Source: Bursaphelenchus xylophilus (lineage: Eukaryota; Nematoda; Chromadorea; Rhabditida; Aphelenchoididae). From it: DNA of 64,000 bases. The notes beneath the pieces were generated by a model, which was given only the letters and a program-made list of their open reading frames with translations, was not told the DNA's origin and made no database searches. Below, piece by piece: positions 11,652 to 21,961 of the stretch; position 1 is the stretch's first letter, and the number at the start of each line of letters is the position of its first letter. The stretch lies in NCBI GenBank assembly GCA_904066235.2, contig CAJFCV020000006.1, forward strand, positions 4,774,001 to 4,838,000. The letters are read 5' to 3'. A program made the position numbers and the translations under genes.

Positions 11652-14261
11652 ATGTCCAAAACATTTGCCATTTTGAAGCCGGACCTGGTTTCATGTCCAC
11701 CTTTGGCTCTACAGGCACTTCGACAAATATTGTCATCAAAATTGAGGATAACGAGGATGGCATTGATAGAGAAGGCGGATAAGTCGAGGTTAAGGCAGCT
11801 TTATAAAGAGCATGAGGGAAGGTTCTATCATAATCGATTAATAAGGACGATGGGATCGGGCCCAGTCTTACTCATGGAGATGGGAGTGAAAGGTAGTTTA
11901 AACTACGGATTTTTTTTATTTTTTTCTTTTGATTGTTACTTTTTTTAAGTAGTGGTGTTAAAAAGTAATTTTGACTTTTTTCTAACAAGGAAAGTACTTC
12001 TATGGGGTGTGGAGTTACAGGTCGAGATATATATCAAAAAATTCGCAAAAATTTTCTGATTCCGAATATATAAAAATTAGCTGCCTAATTTTGGTCTATC
12101 AACGAGTTTTATCAATAAATGTATTTCTCGAGGAAAAAAATCTGCGGCAACAAAAGCGCGCTCGGTCTCTTCCTTCGGAAGAGAGCGGTGTGGCCGAGTG
12201 GTTAGAGCGCTGGATTGGGAATCCGAAGGGAGCGGGTTCGATTCCTTTTGCCACAGAACCCGTTTTTTTACATTGGAACTACTTTTAAGGTGTAGTTGTA
12301 ATCCAATTTGATATTTTAAGGCTTGTCAAGGCCTCAGAATTTATTTTAGCACAACACAAATTTTTTTTATTATTAAAAACACGGTCAAAAAGACACTTGC
12401 ATGGTGTCGCGAGAAAACTTCTGAGGACAAAAACATGTCATCAGACCAAAATTAGGCAGCTAATTTTTATATATTCGGAATCAGAAAATTTTTGCGAATT
12501 TTTTGATATATATCTCGACCTGCAACTCCACACCCCATAGAAGTACTTTCCTTGTAAAAATACTCGTTTTAGGGGTTTTCGAGAGTGCTGATTTCGAATG
12601 ACCCAAAATAATATCATATTTAAAGTACGCGCGTCGCCATAACTAGGGAACACTTGGCCATTTTTTAAAATAAATCGCGTCGGGACCAAAATTAACTTGA
12701 AATCGTACGTGTGTACGGTAGAAAAATAATTTTTCTGCGGCTGGAGCCGAGAATTATTTGTTGCGTTGTTGACGAATTGTCGGATTCGTGGATCAGTGTC
12801 TTTATAATTTGTATAAATAAATCGTTTGTGGTTCGTGCATATTTAGCTGTATTTTAGATTTTTTTTAAACGAAAACTAATGTTTTCGGTCCGAATTTTAG
12901 GCAAGAAACGTGAAGACGAGGTCATCTACGGGTTCACGTGCGTTGATGAGTACGATGTCCGGCAACGGAAGGAGTTCGATGTAAAGTAAATGCTCCGCGG
13001 AAGTCTTGAACTCCATGAATTCGAATAGGAAAAGCACAATTTTGCAGAAAAAGGTCAAGATTCAGAGAATCATGAAGGATCAGACTTTTGTTGGCTAGTT
13101 AAACATGGGATAGATATATCGGTTCCAAGAAAAATTTGGAGATCAACCCTGACCACCTCATCATGAAGTAAGTTCAATGTTTTTGACATTGATTACTCGG
13201 TTTTAGGATCTCTGCGAACGTGTCAAAAATGACAAGGTCCTGGAAGGGCCCGCCTCTCGCTCCAATAGAATCTCACGCATGATCAAGTGGTCTGGATCTT
13301 GATGAAGCCGGTGCCGTCGCAGAGTTCACATGCCCCAGTGGAGACTTATATAATGCGTTGAATAATAATATCAAAAATAAGCATTCTGAAGGTTAATAAA
13401 TTTATTTTATTATAAATCTTGATTCTGAAAAAGTTGGAGGGAAGAAGGTGCTGTAGTGGGCGTTGTGTTATTGGTCGACGTGAATGCTGTCCAAAAACTG
13501 AAAAATTCAAAGAAAATAAGTGGATAATGTCGGAATTTTATCAATAAATGGTTCTTCAGTCGAAATTTAAACTGACAGAAGAGAATATGAGAGAGCTTGC
13601 TCATGTTTTTTACAGCTTCTTTTGACGATAATACTAACAAATCATGGATAAGATAGCATTATTCACGAGGAGAAAGAAAATCCGACAGATTTTGAAAAAA
13701 ATCACAAAGAACAGATAGTAAACAACTTTCTCCAACGGTCCCTGAGCTCTAGAAACAAGTGAAAATAGATATAAAACAACTTACTGAGATAAATCCATCG
13801 CGATATCAAACAACAAAATTTCCGGCTGCAGCCGCGAAAAAATTATTTTTCTACCGTACACACGTACGATTTCAAGTTAATTTTGGTCCCGACGCGATTT
13901 ATTTTAAAAAATGGCCAAGTGTTCCCTAGTTATGGCGACGCGCGTACTTTAATCTCAAATTTCAGAATCCTCCTCCACCGTTGATCCAATATCCGAATGG
14001 CGATCGATGCTAGGCCCCTCCAAGTTACTAAAAGGATATCCGGAACCAGAATCTTCCTCCACACTCAGATGGAAGTACGCCTTATCTGATGTCAGGAATT
14101 CAGCTCATGGAGCAGATTCTGAAGCCAGTGCACGGCGAGAATTAGCCATTTTCGAAGATCAATTAGTTCCCTTTGATGAGAAAAAACTTTTGGAAATGCT
14201 TAGTTTGCAAAACGTGGAGGGATCTGAGGACGAGGACGAAGGGGCAGAGAATGAAGTGTGA
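11652..14261 (+). CDS. Nucleoside diphosphate kinase, NME6 type
   Basis: Transfers gamma-phosphate between nucleoside triphosphates and diphosphates. Two exons, 11652-11892 and 13966-14261, give 178 aa. Exon 1 starts MSKTFAILKPDLVSCP and includes HEGRFYHNRLIRTMGSGPVL. Exon 2 has WRSMLGPSKL and LSDVRNSAHGADSEASARRE, containing the active-site His in the NSAHGSDS-like motif. The order and the C-terminal extension fit NME6 rather than NME1/2. The ATG follows TTTTCTAG directly. The single intron is 2,073 bp, almost entirely two inserted inverted-repeat elements. Splice phases agree (g|aa). Confidence 0.9.
11986..12554. mobile_element. 569-bp TIR element with tRNA-derived core (copy 1)
   Basis: The left arm begins CAAGGAAAGTACTTCTATGG and the right arm ends with its complement, with about 110 bp of near-perfect inverted repeat. 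TAA flanks both ends (11983-11985 and 12555-12557), a 3-bp target duplication typical of PIF/Harbinger-type elements. The core holds a tRNA-like sequence at 12182-12255. The element sits in the intron of the NME6-type gene. Similar termini occur at 22177-22625, 31840-32431 and 44851-45756. No transposase is visible, so it would be non-autonomous. Confidence 0.82.
12182..12255 (+). pseudogene. tRNA-like sequence with intact A and B boxes
   Basis: Box A TGGCCGAGTGG and box B GGTTCGATTCC are spaced as in a tRNA gene. The loop TTGGGAA would read anticodon GGG. The acceptor and T stems pair poorly, so I call it a tRNA-derived pseudogene rather than a working tRNA. A T-run follows at about 12263-12269, which could end a Pol III transcript. 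Confidence 0.6.
12624..13948. mobile_element. 1.3-kb inverted-repeat element flanked by TTAA
   Basis: Arms of about 122 bp (12624-12745 and 13828-13948) begin AGTACGCGCGTCGCCATAAC and are almost identical in inverse orientation. TTAA lies on both sides (12620-12623 and 13949-13952). TTAA targets are typical of piggyBac-like elements, but the terminal bases do not obviously match that family. The 1.08-kb interior has no transposase frame; one exon-like stretch lies at 12901-12980. The element's right end is only 17 bp from the second exon of the NME6-type gene. Confidence 0.75.
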
Positions 14262-14484
14262 TATTGTAGTAGGTAACCGGGTCGTTTTTTTGATTTTTTT
14301 GGTGCTTTTTCTAAGTTAATGGAATAAATCAATGTATGGAGGATTGATTATCGTAAGTGGAGATGTATGTGAAGTTTCTTGCCGTGTGTTGCGCCATTAC
14401 TTTATTTTCAAAATTTCAAGTCATCGCAAAAAAACACAAAATTTATACTGTAAGCCCATGTAAAGGACCCTTAAAGAGTGCTCT

Positions 14485-17400
14485 TCAGTTTACAACGTAG
14501 CAAGGATCCCTTCTGGGATCCAATCGACAGCTTTGGCGTTCAGTAGATGCTCCTCCGCAGTGCTGCTCATGGCATTGAACCCCATTTCCAACACATTGAC
14601 GGGTCCGTTGACGAACTCCCACCCCAATATATTGTGAGAGATCGCATCTGTAGTTGCGTGGAGGGACACAATCAGTGAAACGAGACCAGCCCGTCCATTG
14701 ACAGCGAGTGGAAATTGGTTGCCGGGGGCGGTACGGACTTTGGGCTGGACAGGCGTGGTCGTTGCAGCGACGACGCTCGCGGTCAGGGCCGGGGCAACGG
14801 ACTGCAAATTTTTTGTTAGCGCTAGTTTTTTTGGGTTTGGGAATAAAAATTTTTCACAGATCTGCACAGTGCGATCCTTATTTTCAAAAATCTGCACAGT
14901 GCAATCCCTATTTTCAAAAATCTGCACAGTGCAATCCCTATTTTCAAAAATCTGCACAGTGCAATCCCTATTTTCGAAAATCTGCATAGTGCAATTCCAA
15001 CCTCACTCATTATTGCACTGTGCACTCAAATTTCAAACAGTCAAAACTTGCTTCTGGTGCTCTGACAGACTCTGTGCCGTTGTTCCACACCCCCTCCACA
15101 CGGTCGGTCGCATTGAGACCAGCCTCCCCAGGCACTCCAATCTCCATGACAGATCTGATTACATTCCTTTTCTTCCGTCGACGCCCCGCGACATTGATCC
15201 CGATTAGTGCATCGTCTCTCCCTCCGCTGTCTTCCCAAGCCACAGGATACTGAACAAGGGGTCCAGTCGGACCAATCAGTCCAGCCTTCGCAGGGAATGG
15301 GGGCTTGACAGCGGGAGATCTCGTAATCTTTTCCTGGGCAACGGAGAGTTCCTGAAATAAGGTAATTCTTAGAAGTCTACAATTTTTTGGATGTCTCGGA
15401 TAAAAATTGGGCGATAAGTCCAAAGTAAGTAAAAACAGCAACGTTTATCTTTTTTTGCACAGTGCACAGAAAAAAAACTCTTTCCTCTCCCGCACCGTGC
15501 AGATCGAAAACCTTTTCCTTCCTCTGCACAGTGCAAAAGAAACAAACGACCTTCAATTTTCTTCAATCATCCCCAGGACTTCGCACAGTGCGGATCAGGC
15601 GAAAATGAACGTTGCAAGCGACAAACTCATTCTCTCCGCGATCTCCTTCTTGCGAAATCGGGTTACAGCGACATTTTGAATTTTCCTTTTTTTCTTCAGC
15701 GACGAATCGAAAATTTGGGTTGCTTGTCGCAGCGACGTTGGTTGCGACAACCAACTTTCGAAGGAGAAAGTTGACCTTTCGCGGAAAGAAAAGAATCGCC
15801 TTTGCACTGTGCAAATATTGGACCTTCAGCACTCCGAAAGCTGCCTGGCACGGTGGACTTTGGGAACGGCTCATTTCTCCGTTGAAGCGATCCATCAAAC
15901 GCACGATTGGCAGACAAAAATGGCCCATGAGACAGCTCGAAGCCCTGGTCGTCCGATCAGAAGCTGTGGTCAACTACCGCCCACTCATCAGTCCTGGTTC
16001 CAACGCAGCCATTTTGCGCCCGATTGACTTCCTGTTACCAGCTGGCACAAAGTCCTTGGAGCCTCCGTCGACGGAACACTATCCAGACGATCCTGAATGG
16101 GTACCGCAAGATCGGCTTGAGCAGCGTCTTCAAAGGCTCAAAGGGCTACAAGAGAAGAACTTGGATAAGTTCTGGACCATTTGGAAGACAGCCTATCTGC
16201 AGTCTATCGCCACAAACGAACATCAAGCTAGCAACACCAAAACCCAACGAACCACCCCTAGAATCGGAGAGACTGTGCTCATTCATGACGACACCCAGCC
16301 CCGCTCCAATTGGAAGTACGGTACAGTAAAGTCTTGTCAGCCCGATCGCGACGGAGTTCACCGAGTGGCCACAATCGCCTTACCAGACGGAAAGGAATTA
16401 CAACGCGCCTTGCCGCACCTGTATCCGTTGGAAATACGCCCGCCACCAAAACAAGAAACAGACGAGGCTTCTGACACCGAAGACGATGTCCAACCCGCAT
16501 CCGCACATACGTCTTCAGGCACTGCCCAAACCGGCCAACCCGCACCTCTGGTGCCTTCTACAGAACCAGCCAGTCCTCCAGATGACGTCAGTGCGCGGCC
16601 CCAGCGCGCAGCTCGCCGCAGCGCCAAAAACAACATCAAACAATGGGCTGCGCTGTTGTTGACAATTGTAACGCTTAGCGGATGCATATCAATAGCACAG
16701 GGACAATCGCCTTTTGTCTGCGCACACGGCGGGAAAACGGTCATCTGGACCCCGCCACCAATTATACCAGACTGCCAAGAAATCACCAACAAGAAGATGA
16801 TTCCTGCAACGGCGAAACTGTTCGAGCACAACAGAGCTACATTTACCACAAAGGCCACACGATGTCGAATACATCACGACCGGTTTGAGCTCTGGACAGA
16901 TCCCAACGGCCGACAACGTTCGGAAGCGAGAAGAATCGCGCCAGAAACGCCGATAACCACCACGGAATGCCGGCAAATGGAAGCTCAAGGGACATGCAGA
17001 TATGGCTCCCTTCAACAACGAGGGTCAATCTGGAAGACCGCTGAAGAACTAAGCAATGACGAATTTCCTGGACGGTTCTACAGCCTGTTTTCGGCTAAAA
17101 TCATCGAGACAAAGAACTGCATTCTCGACCATCTCAATGTCTACGCGACGCACCGAAATGTAACACCATTTGCGACCGATGCCGAGCTGAAGGATTGCAG
17201 CTATGGAAATGGAAAATGCAGAATCAGCGACCAGGAAATCCTTGTTTGGGAACCTAATCCTCATCAAGCTGACGAATTCCGGTTTATTGAAGAAATCGAA
17301 GGAGTAACCGACAATAATTCTTCCTTCAACGACTTTAAGAACAGCCGACGGTTCACGTTCCAAAACAAGACGGTGCTGATTAATGGAAAGGAGGCATTGC

Positions 17401-19221
17401 TGACCAATCAAGGTTTCGCAATCATCATAACCTCCCGACATCAACGAGGTATCGGTGAAGAGCGCGCGGCACGAGAACAGTACACTGAATTTCGTGACTA
17501 CCAACGATCCGCTCGAATGGCCTCACATTTCTGCGAATTGACGAAAAAATTGGCCAAGATCGTCAGATCAATGTCCGACGAAAATCCGGTACCACTGTTA
17601 AAGATCGCATTCAATACCAGTGCAGTCAAGGTACGCAAACTGGCTGACGCACTTTTCGAAGTGCAGATATGTACCGAATTACCAGATGTCAAGTTTGTAC
17701 CGACCTCTGAGTGCCGTGAATGGCCCCCAGTTGTGTCAGCCCACTTGCCAAACCACACACAGTGGGTCATCAAACCAGGAACACTGGAAATTGTGGAAAA
17801 ACCTCAACACATCAACAATTGCGCATCAAACAAGACCATGCACTGGAACGGAAGCTTTGTCGAACTGGATCACCAGACCGGATTGCTGCGCCCCTTCAAG
17901 GTCCAACAACAAGCACCGCTCTTGATAAAGATTTTGGACGACGAAGCGATAATCAAGAACTGGGAACTTGCTTCGAGTGATGTCACCATGCGACAAATAA
18001 TCGCCGACATGCACAAGGCAGCGGAAGTTCAACGACAGCTGGGTCCGATCCGCCGCTCTTCCAATCCACAGAAGATCGAGGACGAGGTTGAGGAATTCCT
18101 CATTCCTTGGTGGGTTTGGAGGACCCTCGACGCCACGTGGCGATTTATGGTGACGCTGGTTGTGGCCATCAATATTATTCAGTTCATCAGATGGGCGAGA
18201 ATGGTATCTGCGCCACAAGTCAAAGAGCCAGACATTGCCCAAAAACCGCGCCGCGAAAGTCCTCCGCAAAGAAGAACTCCGGATGGTCGCCCGTTGGATT
18301 TTTGGGGATCGCCTTGTAATGTTTAATTCAAATGGTTGGTCATCAGGCGTCGCCGCGCGAGTGTCCGTTCGAATGGAATCGGAACCAAAGAACGATCGAA
18401 AGGAAGGCGTCGCGAGTCGCGATCTGTCAACGACATCTCCCCATTTGGCCGAAGAAAGGCTCTTTCTAGGCCAAAGGACAACCCCCTCTCCCTGGCCAAA
18501 TCCCACTATATAAACCCCCCGAATTTTGAATAAATATCGATCACTTTCACTTTGGATTTTGTCCCACATGCACTGTGGCGGACAAAAGCGTCGTCAATGG
18601 CTGCACGGTGCACACGAAATGGATGTTGAAAAAACAGTCTTGCACAGTGCGGAAGGTCGTTTTTTCAAATTGCACAGTGCAAATGCATTTTTTTAATGAA
18701 TGAGGCATTCCAAAAAAAAATGACGTGTAAAATTTCTGAGAAGGTCGAGATTTTTATCAGTCAAATAGCGTCATAGTATGTCTCTTTCTACAATAAACCC
18801 TACCGGCTTCGCAATATCTTATCCTCATCCGCTCTCCCTGGCCGCAAGTCGCTCGACAATGGCCCCATTCACACCATTCCGACCATCCTAATGCACATGG
18901 AATATTGCCGCAGGCTCTTGACTCGCTGGTCTGGCAATTCTCCACTACACATTGCCTGCGGCGATGCTGAATTCCGCCTCCGCCGCAAGTCTTCGAACAA
19001 GAAGACCACCGGGACCATTCGCCATAAGGCCGCGGCTCGACGCGGACGATCCTGGGACAAGCTCGGCGTTCTCTGTGGAGGGCCAACTCCTCGTCGATGG
19101 AAATGGTCAGGTTCGACGCTAAAATTATATTATACTAGGTATTTAGACGAAGATTTTTATACCTACCATGTGCCGATAGACATATAGCCAATAAAATCAG
19201 TATGATCATGCCGTCGGCCAT
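14485..19221 (-). CDS. Secreted protein with five thrombospondin type-1 repeats
   Basis: Four exons on the minus strand: 19221-19167, 19118-18804, 15351-15052 and 14801-14485; 328 aa. Exon 1 is a signal peptide (MADGMIILILLAICLSAH). Exons 2-4 code five TSR modules with the W-x-x-W and CSxxCG patterns: YGEWSRWSSCSKTCGGG, GWSEWCEWGHCRATCGQG, GWTDWSDWTPCSVSCGLG, DWSAWGGWSQCDRPCGGG and a divergent last one (CQWTGWSRFTDC...VGVRQRTRQC). All introns are phase 1. The intron inside TSR4 needs a GC donor (CAGAA|GCAAGT) to keep frame; it then joins to RCPGPD, matching RCPGKD at the same point of TSR2. No membrane helix is seen after the signal, so probably extracellular matrix. Intron 2 (3.45 kb) houses a retroelement. 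Confidence 0.82.
14861..15023. repeat. 30-bp tandem repeat built on GCACAGTGC
   Basis: Four nearly identical 30-bp units start at 14861, 14891, 14921 and 14951, each containing TCTGCACAGTGC and TATTTTCAAAAA, followed by a fifth with GCATAGTGC at 14984 and a further GCACTGTGC at 15015. The array lies in the last intron of the TSR gene. The 9-bp core is palindromic except for its centre base. Confidence 0.92.
15457..15812. repeat. Scattered GCAC(N)GTGC motifs next to the retroelement
   Basis: Motifs occur at 15457-15465, 15492-15500 (C centre), 15526-15534, 15583-15591 and 15804-15812. The spacing of the first three is 35 and 34 bp. Sequence between motifs is not repeated. The last motif lies at the 5' edge of recognisable retroelement coding sequence. 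Confidence 0.8.
15813..18326 (+). pseudogene. 5'-truncated BEL/Pao-type retroelement: integrase tail plus env-like region
   Basis: A long frame (open from 15612, recognisable from about 15813) begins inside the integrase core (AWHGGLWERLI, then EAVVNYRPL, probably with the catalytic Glu). It continues through the post-integrase domain typical of BEL/Pao elements (RIGETVLIHDD, NWKYGTVKSC, HLYPLEIRPP). A Pro/Ser-rich linker leads to a hydrophobic signal-like segment near 16640-16690, a Cys-rich ectodomain with possible N-glycosylation sites, and a C-terminal membrane helix near 18130-18195. The second half therefore looks like an env-type glycoprotein, as in nematode Tas/Cer7-like elements. Gag, protease, reverse transcriptase and most of integrase are missing. 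It lies antisense in intron 2 of the TSR gene. The env part is free of stop codons. Confidence 0.78.
18327..18570 (+). repeat. Probable 3' LTR of the retroelement
   Basis: Directly after the env-like stop come a TATA box (CTATATAAAC near 18505), an AATAAA at about 18529 and a terminal ...CCCACA. This order fits the promoter and poly(A) region of an LTR. No matching 5' LTR was found upstream, in keeping with truncation. The exact left border (perhaps TGTAATG near 18315) is inferred. Confidence 0.5.
18570..18680. repeat. GCAC(N)GTGC motifs on the 3' side of the retroelement
   Basis: Variants at 18570 (GCACTGTGG) and 18603-18611 (G centre), then exact GCACAGTGC at 18642-18650 and 18672-18680. 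The last two are 30 bp apart. Motifs thus flank the retroelement remnant on both sides within the same intron. Confidence 0.75.
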
Positions 19222-19437
19222 GTTGCAAAAAGAGCCAAAGACCGGCGCCGGCTCGGCAGAACAAGCAGATAAACCGAAAGCCCGCCTCCGGGCACAAGCA
19301 AAAAATCACTTCCAATGTGTCATAATTCCTCTTCCCTCAAGTCCCGTCATAATCTTCGCCGGCAGCTGTCTTTTTTTAATGGAACAATTGCCGGACATTT
19401 CGGAGTTTCGGTCGTTACGAATTCCCGATTTTTGATC

Positions 19438-19589
19438 GCACTGTGCAGACAAGAAACGTGGGTTGGTTGCACTGTGCAGCGTTGGAAGAGAGAAAACGCA
19501 CAGTGCAGTTGAAAAAAGAATTTGCACTGTGCGATAAAAAAAGTGATTTCGGGAAAACGCACAGTGCGGAAGAAACAGGTGCACTGTGC
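19438..19589. repeat. Array of six GCAC(A/T)GTGC motifs
   Basis: Exact 9-mers start at 19438, 19469, 19498, 19524, 19559 and 19581, with spacings of 31, 29, 26, 35 and 22 bp. The sequences between them are different from one another. The array is just upstream of the TSR gene start (minus strand, 19221), between it and the unrecognised gene at 19800-21697. Confidence 0.88.
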
Positions 19590-19799
19590 AGAGGAAAACC
19601 GTCAGTTTGATTGGGTAATTTAATTGGATCACGTTGTGCAATGACGAGCATTTCAAAAAAAATCAGTATATCCGTACGGAATGGAAAAAATGGGTCAATA
19701 TTCCAGCTGTACTTTACTTTACGTCATCAAGTATAATACAAAAATTATCCCATAGAAAATGAAATGTGTTCCACACCCTTTTCATTCACTCCAATTGTT

Positions 19800-21697
19800 C
19801 TATTCCTCATGCGGATTCATCCAAAGGACCAGAGCATGTTTGTAGTCCAACAAGGGGTTGTTGGGGATCTCTTCAACCTTTTCCGCATGAGCATAATCCA
19901 AAATCAAAGAGAGGCTGTCGCTGCGTTTATGAGTGTACTTCCAGAGAGGATGACGGCCTTCGCGGAGGTGGAGTTTGATGTACGATTCGAGGGGCTTCTT
20001 TGCCATATCCATTCTCCAAACCTCTTCGCCTTTCCGGATCCTAAAATTATTCAAATAAATTTTAAACTAAATAATAATTTACAAAATATTCCTCTCAAAC
20101 TTCGCTTACTTAGTCCCCAAGTCACCCGAAATTCTCTTGATCAACGAGTACAAACTCTCATCACACCACAAGTCTTGGCCTCTCCAGAAATGATAAACCA
20201 ATTCCAAAGGATTCTCCTCGTCTCTCATGAGAATCAGAACATTCGCCGTGAGTTTGTAATTCACCAAATGCCCTGTATCTGGAGTAGTTGTTGTAGATCT
20301 CACAGCAAAACTTGACGGGGTCATAGAGGATCCAGGTGACGGAGCGCCGGGCAATCGAATAATCTCGGCTTCTCGAAAAGCTTTACCATGTTGGGTATTT
20401 AGACAGTAGGTCTCCCGCTGAAAAAATAATATAGGTATAGGTCATAGGCTATATCAAAAAATGAGGAAAATAAAAATTACAGTAAACGCAGCTCACTCAC
20501 CGCAGTCTGACAACTTGTACGATTCAAGCTGCAGGAATCCTCCTGATCGGAACACCTTTCTCTCAACATCTCCCTCATCCGCTCACAATGGGAGGGCTCT
20601 CTTCTGGGTTTTGGCTTCTTTTTGGATTTCGGTGCAGAATCGACATTTGATTCTTTGGTTTTTGAACAGCTTCTGCTGCATTTAACACTACATCTCTGAA
20701 ATACAAGTATAAAAGCCACAAATTAAGGTACAAAGCAAATCTGGGTAAAATAATCGAAAAATCGCTTCGCAAAAGTCATGTTTGACCGTAAGAATCAAAA
20801 TCTTACAACTTCAGAACCGGCTTCCGTGTTCTTTCTTCTCTTCTTCGTGTCCTTTCCTTTGCTCTTCCTTCCACCCCTTTGTTTCCTAGACAAATCCACT
20901 GCACTCTTGCTTCTACTCTTCTCTCTGGGGTTTTCCAAGCTATCAAAAGGTTTGTCGGAGGAACTCCCCAAACAGTCCGAAACAGAAGAGGTACGAAAAT
21001 CTCTTTCGCGCGAGGATTTCGAACTCCGACGAAGCGGGCTTGCCCCGAGGATCAGGACTCGTTGAGCTAGAAACAGACCCTAAGATTCAGAAGCATCTAA
21101 AAACCAAAAACAAAGCAAGAGACTTACAATTATCGCTGCTCAACTTTCTCGTGGCATGCCTGGCCCGAGGATCTCCAGCTAGCCATTCCCGGCGACCATG
21201 ACGGCTTGCAGTATCGCTGAGAGATGTCGACGACGCTTTCGACTTTTTCTTGCCCCTTGTGGCCACCTTCAGATCAAATTTTCGGCTATAAAAATATAAA
21301 TCTAATTTTAGGTACCAAAGGCCATAAACTTTTTTTTAAAGCTGTGCCTGAGAGGTCTAGAATACAACTCAAAAGGCGTAGAAGCAAGACAGCGATGCAA
21401 CCTTGCATTTTAGAGAGACAAGATATTATTTCAAGACACCTGAGTAACCTACCGAGTCTCTGTTTCTCCCGGCACCTGATCCAAAGAAGCACGGAAACGA
21501 AGACCGACAACATTCGTGCCATTGGCATGTCTACAACAAATATAATTTCATTACTGTCAAAAATACGAATAAGACGAAAACAACGCTAAAGATTTTTGTT
21601 CAGACATTACACATCAAGTTATATTCACCTACCTTCCTTGCTGTTTCTCCCCACCTTTAGATCGTGATCTGCTCCCAAGACCCACATCACAGCCCAT
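19800..21697 (-). CDS. Unrecognised 434-aa protein, Ser/Arg/Lys-rich N-terminal half
   Basis: Seven exons with agreeing phases: 21697-21633, 21530-21453, 21285-21128, 21066-20807, 20695-20501, 20417-20110 and 20040-19800. The N-terminal half is basic and low in complexity (RGKKKSKASSTSLSDTASRH, KSKGKDTKKRRKNTEAG) and probably disordered. A Cys-containing stretch (RCSVKCSRSC, then HCERMREMLRERCSDQEDSC) follows. The C-terminal 170 residues look folded: LVNYKLTANVLILMRDEENP, VYHFWRGQDLWCDESLYSLI and KYTHKRSDSLSLILDYAHAE. I know no family for it. No signal peptide or membrane helix is evident. The fourth-exon acceptor was chosen at TTTCTAG|CTC because nearer acceptors bring stops. Confidence 0.7.
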
Positions 21698-21961
21698 AAT
21701 TCAAGCTAACGGCTGGAGCTAAGCAGAATCTATAGAAAAGCGACCGTTCTTCCAACGAGGAATCGACCAAATAAGAGCGATTGATGGAGCTCCATTGTTT
21801 TCACTTTCCGAGGTTGATTTTTGATAATTTATGGTGAAAAGGTACGCGGAATTCGGGTTTTATCCGACTGTATTATTCAGAAGCGATAAATCGATTATTT
21901 CCCCCACCAGCTTGCGCCCTAGCTTCTAATAAACATTTTGTACGAGGAAACATGCATAATA

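Noticed and set aside
12182..12255. Functional tRNA gene
   Set aside because: A and B boxes are good, but acceptor and T stems pair poorly and the copy lies in a transposon core.
14861..15023. CRISPR array
   Set aside because: Spacing is regular, but the repeat is only 9 bp, the spacers here are identical, and the DNA is eukaryotic.
15612..15812. N-terminal 67 codons of the long retroelement frame
   Set aside because: The frame is open but does not resemble integrase; recognisable homology begins at about 15813, so the first part is flanking DNA.
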